From assembly GCA_025350365.1 (NCBI GenBank), contig JANXXY010000262.1:1-8479 (forward strand): 8,479 bases of DNA. The letters are read 5' to 3'. The notes beneath the pieces were generated by a model. That model saw only the letters and a program-made list of their open reading frames with translations, was not told where the DNA came from and ran no database searches. This DNA comes from Bacteroidales bacterium. Lineage in GTDB: Bacteria; Bacteroidota; Bacteroidia; Bacteroidales; JAAUTT01. Numbering within the stretch: position 1 is the first letter of the stretch; each line of letters opens with the position of its first letter. The position numbers were made by a program, and so were the translations under genes. Shown one piece after another: positions 1 through 4,365 of the stretch.

Positions 1-209
1 CCATCGGCAGCTATAAACACACCATCGAAGCCTTTTTCAAAAGCGCGCATAATCCAGCGGGGTTTTATACAACTCGAACATGGCACACTAATAGTATAAA
101 CAGTAAACGGATAGTGCTTTTTTAGCAATCCCGCCAAATCAATAGCTGGATCTGATATTTTTTCGGTAGAAAAAACCAGTATCCGCGGCTGCGAATTTGT
201 ATTCATCAT
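1..209 (-). CDS. MvhD-like hydrogenase iron-sulfur subunit family protein (partial, 3' end outside window)
   Basis: Only the first 69 codons are inside the window; the gene continues past the left edge. The fragment reads like the MvhD/FlpD delta-subunit family (small redox partner of heterodisulfide reductase and hydrogenase or formate dehydrogenase): a beta strand ILVF (residues 10-13), an 'aiDLAGLLKKHYP' segment (23-34), then VPCSSC (42-47) and the typical AFEKGFDGVFIA run (56-67). In the family as I know it, cysteines follow the first strand (CNWC-like) and the DGV segment (GGC-like). Here these places carry STEK (14-17) and AADG (67-70), so only C44 and C47 remain in the visible part and classical [2Fe-2S] ligation is doubtful. 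The start is ATG at 209 (a second ATG follows at once), one base after the TusA stop codon, so translation is probably coupled. Family assignment is by recall of the pattern. The role (electron transfer or scaffold in a sulfur-handling Hdr-like complex) is inferred. Confidence 0.62.
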   Translation of the reverse strand, partial: MMNTNSQPRILVFSTEKISDPAIDLAGLLKKHYPFTVYTISVPCSSCIKPRWIMRAFEKGFDGVFIAAD

Positions 210-210
210 G

Positions 211-459
211 TTATTTTTTTAAGAATAACCTGTACATGCCATCCTCGTCGATTGACCCAAAATATTCGTAGTTCATTTTTTTACACCATTTTGGGATGTC
301 ACTTTTGGTGCCTTCATCTGACGAAAGTATTTCCATAATTTGACCCGCCTGAATATCGGCTACTGCCTTTTTTGCTGCTAAAAGTGGGCCAGGACATGCT
401 GTGCCGCGTGCATCAACTGTTTTATCGCTCGTTAATGATTTTAATTCATCGTTTGTCAT
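211..459 (-). CDS. TusA/SirA-family sulfur carrier (sulfurtransferase)
   Basis: This complete 82-residue protein has the length and layout of TusA-like sulfur carriers. The signature D-A-R-G-x-x-C-P-G-P (16-25) puts the persulfide-bearing cysteine at C22 with the CPxP motif intact. The SSDEGTKSDIPKWC segment (46-59) is the usual second half of the beta-alpha-beta-alpha fold, with a second cysteine, C59, in the helix. In this family the CPxP cysteine accepts sulfane sulfur from a cysteine desulfurase, rhodanese or DsrE-type protein and passes it on. Here the partners are probably the two DsrE-like proteins encoded just upstream (89-bp gap to the DsrE2 gene) and the MvhD-like protein downstream (1-bp gap). 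The set suggests sulfur trafficking in energy or redox metabolism rather than the tRNA thiolation role of E. coli TusA. No Shine-Dalgarno sequence is seen before the ATG. The family call is firm; the pathway is inferred. Confidence 0.9.
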   Translation of the reverse strand: MTNDELKSLTSDKTVDARGTACPGPLLAAKKAVADIQAGQIMEILSSDEGTKSDIPKWCKKMNYEYFGSIDEDGMYRLFLKK

Positions 460-525
460 AAGTGTAATTTTTATTGATATTAAAATAATGATCGTAAAGG
501 CAATTTATATTTGGGCAATTACTGG

Positions 526-539
526 CATAAATATTTATG
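526..539. repeat. Perfect 14-bp palindrome CATAAATATTTATG between DsrE2 and tusA genes
   Basis: The sequence CATAAATATTTATG is its own reverse complement and lies in the 89-bp gap 460-548, ten bases past the DsrE2 stop codon (reading leftwards). It could be a dyad operator, a weak processing hairpin, or chance in AT-rich DNA. It is followed by two GGCAATT direct repeats (499-505 and 514-520). No CAAAnnTA (reverse -7 element) is seen in this gap, which favours read-through from the upstream genes into tusA. Confidence 0.4.
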
Positions 540-548
540 TTGCGTTTT

Positions 549-1097
549 TTAAATAAAAAGCTGCACGCGGCTTTCATCGGCATCGGCCAAATAAGTGGCT
601 ACTCCGCAATAGTTGAGGTTTGGATAGTCGATCATTTCTTCCTTTTTGAATCCCATCAAATCCATCGACATTTGGCAGATATTAATTTCTACACCCAATT
701 CGGCAGCAATTTTCATTAGTTCTTCGAGCGATGAAACATTTTTTTTCTTCATCAACCCTTTAAGCATTTCGGTACCCATGCCGCACATATTTAGTTTCGA
801 CAGTTTTAACTGAGAGCTTCCTTTAGGTAGCATAAACCCAAACATTTTCGACATCAAATCCTTACCCTTACCTGATTTGTGTTTATCTCGCAACATAGTG
901 GTTCCCCAGAAAGTGAAGAACATTTTTACTTCCATATCCATTGCGCGCGCCCCGGTAGCAATAATCATCGAAGCCAGAACCTTATCCAAATCACCCGAAA
1001 AAACGATGATTGAAATTTGATCTTTCGCCTGTTTTCCTTGTAATTGCTTAAGTTGCTCTTCCAGGAGCTTAACCTGATTTTCTATTTCTAATGACAT
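549..1097 (-). CDS. DsrE2-type (DsrE/DsrF/DrsH-like) sulfur-transfer protein
   Basis: The 182-residue protein starts with a charged, probably coiled-coil segment (about 3-22) followed by the DsrE2-like core. That core has the strand ISIIVFSGDLDKVLASMIIATGA (28-50), the FFTFWGTTMLRD segment (60-71), the NMCGMG region with C105, and the diagnostic ICQMSMDLMG stretch with C141 (140-149). A third cysteine, C164 (NYCGVATYL), lies near the C-terminus. DsrE2 proteins are thought to carry persulfide on the conserved cysteines and to exchange sulfur with TusA and rhodaneses, and the gene is commonly found beside tusA, as here. The hydrophobic 82-96 region (MFGFMLP) may help membrane association. It lies between the DsrE gene (50-bp gap) and tusA in the same orientation, so one operon is likely. 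It has sometimes been labelled a peroxiredoxin-family protein; the CQMSMD motif favours the DsrE2 name. Physiological direction (oxidation or reduction of sulfur) cannot be told. Confidence 0.86.
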   Translation of the reverse strand: MSLEIENQVKLLEEQLKQLQGKQAKDQISIIVFSGDLDKVLASMIIATGARAMDMEVKMFFTFWGTTMLRDKHKSGKGKDLMSKMFGFMLPKGSSQLKLSKLNMCGMGTEMLKGLMKKKNVSSLEELMKIAAELGVEINICQMSMDLMGFKKEEMIDYPNLNYCGVATYLADADESRVQLFI

Positions 1098-1147
1098 ATT
1101 TGGTTTATTTGTGAATACATTATTCAGTTGTCTGGAAACTAATTAAT

Positions 1148-1516
1148 TTAATAGGTAACAACTGTCTTTGCTGATAATACCTCTGCGACTACCGTTCCTG
1201 CTGCAATAATTTCAGAGCCATTGATTAAATCATCTTTAGTAATGTTTCTTTCTTTCAGGCAAGGCGAGCAGAGTAAAAACCTTCCTCCTGAACTTATATA
1301 TGCTTCAAACAAATCTTTTAGAGGCATAAAACCTTTGGCATTTACCATTTCAGCTTCACCCTGTTTTGCAAGTACAACGGCACTTGCCTGAAGGATTACA
1401 ACTACTTCAACATCGGAGGCTTGCGCAGCTGTTGCCAATACAAGGGGTAAAGTTGCCTTTTCTGCATTTTCATTTCCACACGTGGTAATAATCACCAATT
1501 TTTCAATTTCAGCCAT
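1148..1516 (-). CDS. DsrE-family protein, first gene of the sulfur cassette
   Basis: This 122-residue soluble protein has the DsrE/DsrF-like alpha-beta fold pattern: strand KLVIITTCG (6-14) with C13, a helix rich in Ala and Leu (19-33), strand VEVVVILQASAVVLAKQG (36-53), and the CSPCLKERNI motif (C83, C86; 83-92). A closing IIAAGTVVAEVLSAKTVVTY follows. The CxxC-like pair plus C13 are candidates for persulfide or disulfide chemistry. Relatives usually lie beside tusA or other DsrE genes, and here the gene heads the leftward cassette DsrE, DsrE2, TusA, MvhD-like. The start is ATG at 1516; upstream is the divergent intergenic region shared with the Crp/Fnr regulator. No strong ribosome binding site is visible. 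NCBI pipelines have sometimes given such proteins misleading names. The family is clear; the exact donor and acceptor are unknown. Confidence 0.82.
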   Translation of the reverse strand: MAEIEKLVIITTCGNENAEKATLPLVLATAAQASDVEVVVILQASAVVLAKQGEAEMVNAKGFMPLKDLFEAYISSGGRFLLCSPCLKERNITKDDLINGSEIIAAGTVVAEVLSAKTVVTY

Positions 1517-1519
1517 TTT

Positions 1520-1535
1520 ATTGTGTTTTTACAAT
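1520..1535. repeat. Inverted repeat ATTGT-N6-ACAAT before the DsrE start
   Basis: ATTGT (1520-1524) and ACAAT (1531-1535) form a small dyad around a T-run, directly upstream of the DsrE ATG (within its leader). It strongly resembles the second copy at 1575-1588, differing by an added G and one spacer T. Two related dyads in a divergent promoter region suggest a repeated protein-binding site, possibly for a Crp/Fnr-type dimer, although AT-richness makes chance plausible. Confidence 0.35.
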
Positions 1536-1558
1536 TATTTAGTGGCAAAACTTCTTTA

Positions 1559-1587
1559 CAAATCAATTAAAAGTATTGTTTTTACAA
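1559..1587 (-). promoter_or_regulatory. Candidate promoter of the DsrE-DsrE2-TusA cassette
   Basis: On the minus strand the sequence reads TTG (1587-1585), 18 bases, then TTGATTTG (1566-1559). This matches the Bacteroidota consensus TTG-N17-23-TAnnTTTG except for one base of the -7 element. Transcription would start near 1553, leaving a leader of about 36 nt before the DsrE ATG at 1516. The -33 part overlaps the ATTGT-N4-ACAAT dyad, so a bound protein could block or recruit polymerase. A weak call because the match is imperfect. Confidence 0.33.
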
Positions 1588-1588
1588 T
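1575..1588. repeat. Inverted repeat ATTGT-N4-ACAAT in the divergent promoter region
   Basis: ATTGT (1575-1579) and ACAAT (1584-1588) are separated by TTTT. The spacing of four resembles Fnr-type dyads (TTGAT-N4-ATCAA), though the half-site differs. It overlaps the proposed -33 region of the sulfur cassette promoter. A near copy is found at 1520-1535. Confidence 0.38.
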
Positions 1589-1621
1589 CACACAAAGATT
1601 ATCTATTGTATGCTGTTATTA

Positions 1622-1647
1622 GTATAAATGCCTGTGCGGTTTTATAC
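1622..1647. repeat. Inverted repeat GTATAAA-N12-TTTATAC
   Basis: The 7-bp arms at 1622-1628 and 1641-1647 are perfectly complementary around a 12-base, relatively GC-rich loop. It lies in the 183-bp divergent intergenic region, between the cassette promoter candidate and the CRP-like site. It could form a hairpin in the longer transcript or be a second regulator's operator; no function is known. Confidence 0.35.
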
Positions 1648-1652
1648 ACTTT

Positions 1653-1672
1653 AATGTGACATTTCGCACATT
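1653..1672. promoter_or_regulatory. CRP-like operator (TGTGA-N6-GCACA) at the regulator's promoter
   Basis: AATGTG (1653-1658) and CACATT (1667-1672) are perfect inverted arms. Inside them, TGTGA (1655-1659), six bases, and GCACA (1666-1670) match the classical CRP/Fnr-superfamily consensus TGTGA-N6-TCACA with one mismatch. The site covers the place where a -33 element would sit (TTTC, 1662-1665, 18 bases before the -7 element), so occupancy by a dimer would most simply repress the downstream regulator gene. The regulator encoded just to the right has the recognition-helix residues expected for this half-site, which supports autoregulation. Binding is inferred. Confidence 0.6.
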
Positions 1673-1683
1673 TTAAATTTTAC

Positions 1684-1691
1684 TAACTTTG
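1684..1691 (+). promoter_or_regulatory. Bacteroidota -7 promoter element TAACTTTG for the Crp/Fnr gene
   Basis: TAACTTTG is a full match to TAnnTTTG. Transcription would start about 5-7 bases downstream (1696-1698), leaving almost no leader before the ATG at 1700, or about 11-13 nt before the in-frame ATG at 1709. No good -33 TTTG is present; TTTC at 1662-1665 lies at a fitting distance within the CRP-like site. Confidence 0.6.
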
Positions 1692-1699
1692 CAATTTTA

Positions 1700-2389
1700 T
1701 TGAAAACGATGGAAAGAACTATTTGCAAATTCTGTAACCTAAAATCCGCTGCCGCGCAAAAATTAAATGAGGAAGAGATTTGTGTTTTGGAAAATAATTG
1801 CGCCGAAGCTCGCTTTAATGCTGGAGGTAATATCATTAAACAGGATGCTCTTTCAACAAACATTATATATGTAAAATCCGGATTAGTTAAAATCCATATT
1901 AAAGGGCCTATTAAGGAAAGAATAATTAAAATTGTTAAAGCTCCGGCATACTTATGTCTGCCAAGCACATTTGGAGACAAGATAAATCATTTTTCGGCCA
2001 CAGCCCTTGAGGAAACAATAGTTTGCTTTATTGATGTAACCGTTTTTAAAAAATTTATTTACGACAATGGTGATTTTGCATTTCAAATTATACTGGATTT
2101 AAGCAAAGGTGAACTTCAGAATTTTCATAATTGTCTAAATAATGCACAAAAACAAAACATCGGTAGGATTGCCGATGCAATTCTATTCTTTGCCAATGAA
2201 ATTTATAGTTCAAATACGTTTATTCTTCCTGTTTCCCGACAAGATTTAGCCGATTTAACAGGTATTACAAGAGAAAGTGCCAGTCGAATTCTTACCGACT
2301 TTCATAATGAGAAAATACTCGAAATTAATAGCCGTAAAATAACCATTTTGAACGATAAACTTCTTCTACAGATTAGTGAGAAGGGTTAA
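1700..2389 (+). CDS. Crp/Fnr-family transcriptional regulator
   Basis: This 229-residue protein is close to the usual length of the family. Residues about 30-125 form the cyclic-nucleotide-binding-like beta barrel (GGNIIKQDALSTNIIYVKSGLVKI, 42-65). A long dimer helix follows (about 128-150), then a winged-helix HTH (SRQDLADLTGITRESASRILTDFH, 179-202). The recognition helix has R191-E192-x-x-S195-R196; E. coli CRP has R-E-x-x-G-R and Fnr V-E-x-x-S-R, so a TGTGA-type half-site is predicted. The N-terminus has C9-x-x-C12, with C28 and C34 after it, recalling the Fe-S-binding N-terminus of Fnr, but spacing differs, so redox or sulfur sensing is only possible. The cAMP phosphate-binding motif is not apparent. 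The gene is divergent from the sulfur cassette, which suggests it controls that cassette and itself. The start may be the second ATG (1709, Met4), which gives a better leader for the promoter at 1684. Confidence 0.9.
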   Translation: MKTMERTICKFCNLKSAAAQKLNEEEICVLENNCAEARFNAGGNIIKQDALSTNIIYVKSGLVKIHIKGPIKERIIKIVKAPAYLCLPSTFGDKINHFSATALEETIVCFIDVTVFKKFIYDNGDFAFQIILDLSKGELQNFHNCLNNAQKQNIGRIADAILFFANEIYSSNTFILPVSRQDLADLTGITRESASRILTDFHNEKILEINSRKITILNDKLLLQISEKG

Positions 2390-2472
2390 TGCTCATTATT
2401 TTATGGCATGCAAATACAACATAGTAAATATTTTATAAGAAAATTGTTAAAAGCACAAATTGATTGATAAGC

Positions 2473-2513
2473 TGTTTCGTTTTTATAAAGAAACAATCTT
2501 TGTCAACAGATTG
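2473..2513. terminator. Possible hairpins downstream of the Crp/Fnr gene
   Basis: TGTTTC (2473-2478) pairs with GAAACA (2490-2495), extendable by TTT/AAA across a bulged G. An overlapping second dyad is CAATCT (2494-2499) with AGATTG (2508-2513). They lie roughly 85-125 bases after the regulator's stop codon and lack a long T-tract, so termination is uncertain. The rest of the 248-bp gap 2390-2637 shows no gene, only AT-rich DNA and the promoter at its end. Confidence 0.28.
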
Positions 2514-2622
2514 ACTAATGAAACCGATAACCTGTACTTTCTTAATCACCTTATAATTCAACCAAACTGACTATTTTATGATTAATTAACAATTTCTCAA
2601 GATGGAATAGTGGTGTTTTACC

Positions 2623-2630
2623 TATCTTTG
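2623..2630 (+). promoter_or_regulatory. Bacteroidota -7 promoter element TATCTTTG before the lipoprotein gene
   Basis: TATCTTTG is a full match to TAnnTTTG. It ends only seven bases before the ATG at 2638, so the transcript would begin at or within about four bases of the start codon, meaning a leaderless mRNA. No convincing -33 element was found at the usual distance. Confidence 0.5.
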
Positions 2631-2637
2631 GGATCGT

Positions 2638-2943
2638 ATGAAAACATTGAAAAAGATATCAATCTGTCTGTTAATATCACTCGCAATTTTTGCCTGTGTT
2701 GAAAAGGATTGTTCTTTGTTTTTTGATAAACCATTATATACTGCTGATAATACCACAACTGATGATACGACGGACATTTCTGTAACAGCTAACATAGATT
2801 TTTGTCAGATAGATGCAGCAATAATTTCTGGTATTTATGCTTTTAACTTAAAGAACTTATCAGTTGAGAAAGTAATAATCTCAGATTTCTTTTATCCTCA
2901 CAATTTATATTTCTTCATTTGGCAACCGCCTAAAATTTCCTGA
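2638..2943 (+). CDS. Small predicted lipoprotein, function unknown
   Basis: The 101-residue product begins with a signal peptide of lipoprotein type: MKTLKK, a hydrophobic core (7-18) and a lipobox-like I-F-A-C with the acylated cysteine at C20. After the cysteine come V-E-K-D, an acidic/lysine stretch that in Bacteroidota can act as an export signal to the cell surface. The mature part is short: a Thr/Asp-rich linker (36-49), then ANIDFCQIDAA (51-61) and a hydrophobic, aromatic C-terminus (FFYPHNLYFFIW). C25 and C56 could form a disulfide. I recognise no family. The signal peptide fixes the start at 2638. The abrupt aromatic end followed by stops in all frames may mean the protein is truncated; it may be a decayed fragment of a larger lipoprotein. 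Confidence 0.55.
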   Translation: MKTLKKISICLLISLAIFACVEKDCSLFFDKPLYTADNTTTDDTTDISVTANIDFCQIDAAIISGIYAFNLKNLSVEKVIISDFFYPHNLYFFIWQPPKIS

Positions 2944-3035
2944 ATTTAATTCATTGCATTCTAATTTTTTTATCTGCACGATAACACTAATCGTATGGAT
3001 TTTGGTTTTATTGGATTTGTAATTCTCCGTATTTT

Positions 3036-3491
3036 ATGGTTACTATTTGTGTGATTTTGTTTCTTCGAGCCATCTTCTTGTTAAAAAAGTTTTTTCAGAG
3101 TGGACAGGTTTATGCACTCAAAAAAAATGAAATTATGGGATATGACAATTCATTTAAAAAACATACCTATAATCTTAAATTTAGTCAATTCAACGAGACT
3201 GAAAATATTAGCAATCATCAATATATAGATGCTGACAATCAGGCATATCAAAGTGATAAAAATTCTTATAATCTGAGTTTTATTTTAAACAAAATTAGGA
3301 ATAACAGAAACCTGAAAATATTAGTCGGTATCTTAGGTTCAATTATGTTGGCAATCATCATTATTACAGCGATTATTCTTATACCGCTTATTATTAAATT
3401 GGTCAATTTTATTAGCCAAAACGGCATTCAGGGAATAATAGATAGTATTAGTGGCTTGTTAAATAAAATTTGGAACGGTGTCGGAAAATAA
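3036..3491 (+). CDS. Small membrane protein, function unknown
   Basis: The 151-residue frame contains a hydrophobic N-terminus (2-20), a polar Asn/Tyr/Lys-rich middle (about 33-92) and one strong transmembrane segment (about 95-124: ILVGILGS then a run of Ile/Leu). It ends in an amphipathic helix, GIQGIIDSISGLLNKIWNGVGK (130-151). The start is uncertain. ATG at 3036 would add an N-terminal hydrophobic segment, while ATG at 3135 (Met34, M-G-Y-D-N-S) would give a 118-residue protein with one membrane span. Neither has a clear ribosome site or TAnnTTTG. A short hydrophobic reading frame starting with ATG at 2995 (M-D-F-G-F-I-G) overlaps the start in another frame, so a frameshift is possible. 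It is 178 bp upstream of the HAD gene in the same orientation; whether they are co-transcribed is unknown. No family recognised. Confidence 0.5.
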   Translation: MVTICVILFLRAIFLLKKFFQSGQVYALKKNEIMGYDNSFKKHTYNLKFSQFNETENISNHQYIDADNQAYQSDKNSYNLSFILNKIRNNRNLKILVGILGSIMLAIIIITAIILIPLIIKLVNFISQNGIQGIIDSISGLLNKIWNGVGK

Positions 3492-3606
3492 CAATTGGTG
3501 AAAACTATTAAAAAACAATTATTTAGAAGATAAAGTAGGGTAATTAAGATTCTCGTTAAAGATTTTTCAGAAGTAAAATTAAAGAAATTTAGTAATAAAT
3601 TTATAA

Positions 3607-3646
3607 ATTGGTTGAAAATATGGATAATTGGTTGGTGAAATGGATA
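3607..3646 (+). repeat. Imperfect tandem repeat, 2 x 20 bp
   Basis: Two adjacent 20-base units begin ATTGGTTG and end ATGGATA (3607-3626 and 3627-3646), identical at 16 of 20 positions. It is in the gap between the membrane protein and the HAD gene, ending 23 bases before the GTG start. It may be a small duplication in non-coding DNA or part of a leader with regulatory function. The rest of the 178-bp gap 3492-3669 has no recognisable gene. Confidence 0.6.
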
Positions 3647-3669
3647 CAAAATTAAATAAACCGATATAA

Positions 3670-4365
3670 GTGATAAAAAACATTTCCTTCGATTTGTGGT
3701 TGACTTTAATTAAGTCAAATCCACTGTTTAAAGCAAATCGAGCCGAATATATAGCAGATTGTTATAACCCAAACGGGCACACTGCACAACAGGTTTTGAA
3801 TATCATTATTGGGGTTGATAAGGCTTGCGACAGGTTAAATGAAATAAGTGGAAATAAAATATCTGTCGAAATAATGTATGGTAAAATATTAGAAAGGTTA
3901 GGAAATTCTCCGGAATCAATCCATTGTGAGTTGCTATCGAAGATTAAATTGTATGCTAATGAATTGTTTGTTCAACATTTACCATTTTTGCTGAATGAAA
4001 ATATTTTGCATACATTGACACAATTAAAAAATGAAGGATTCAACCTAAATATTTCAAGCAATACCGGTTTTATTGAAGGCAAATATTTAGTTGGAGTTAT
4101 GCATCAATTAAAACTATTAGATTATTTTGAGTTTAGCATTTTTTCTGATGAAATTAATGCATCGAAGCCTTCCTTTGCCTTTTACCAAAAGGTTTTTGAT
4201 AAAATGGACGTTCAAAAAAGCGAAGTGCTTCATATAGGCGATAATTACAAAGCCGACTATTTAGGTGCAATAAATTTTGGTTTTAATGCACTATATATTG
4301 ATAATAAGGATTATACAATTCGAAATATAAAAAAAATCTTGAATGAGAGAGCTGGAAAGTTTTAG
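3670..4365 (+). CDS. HAD-superfamily hydrolase, Ter-cluster-like phosphatase
   Basis: This 231-residue protein has the HAD core. Motif I is FDLWLTL with nucleophile D8, but the usual second Asp (DxD) is replaced by W10. Motif II is SSN (129-131), motif III K166 (ASKPS), and motif IV GDNYKAD (190-196) with D191 and D196. Residues about 15-110 form a helical C1-type cap. Loss of the second Asp occurs in haloacid dehalogenases and some HAD subgroups and may slow or change phosphatase chemistry. The GTG start is forced: the preceding codon (3667-3669) is an in-frame TAA, and motif I begins at residue 7. The 3' end overlaps the PRTase gene by 23 bases, so the two are translationally coupled. The DLWLTLIKSNP N-terminus and the neighbour match the HAD found beside a phosphoribosyltransferase in Ter stress clusters as I recall them. 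Its substrate, probably a nucleotide-like phosphate, is inferred. Confidence 0.85.
   Translation: MIKNISFDLWLTLIKSNPLFKANRAEYIADCYNPNGHTAQQVLNIIIGVDKACDRLNEISGNKISVEIMYGKILERLGNSPESIHCELLSKIKLYANELFVQHLPFLLNENILHTLTQLKNEGFNLNISSNTGFIEGKYLVGVMHQLKLLDYFEFSIFSDEINASKPSFAFYQKVFDKMDVQKSEVLHIGDNYKADYLGAINFGFNALYIDNKDYTIRNIKKILNERAGKF

Noticed and set aside
537..719. 60-residue open frame on the plus strand
   Set aside because: Lies entirely opposite the well-supported DsrE2 gene and its promoterless gap; residue pattern looks like an antisense shadow.
1651..1980. 109-residue open frame on the minus strand
   Set aside because: Antisense to the start of the Crp/Fnr gene and its promoter; no family resemblance and no start context.
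2494..2513. Possible Fnr-type operator CAATCT-N8-AGATTG
   Set aside because: Spacing of eight does not fit Fnr or CRP dyads and it lies downstream of a gene; kept only as part of a possible hairpin.
3428..3649. 73-residue open frame on the minus strand
   Set aside because: Hydrophobic only because it is antisense to AT-rich DNA at the end of the membrane protein and the following gap; no promoter or family.
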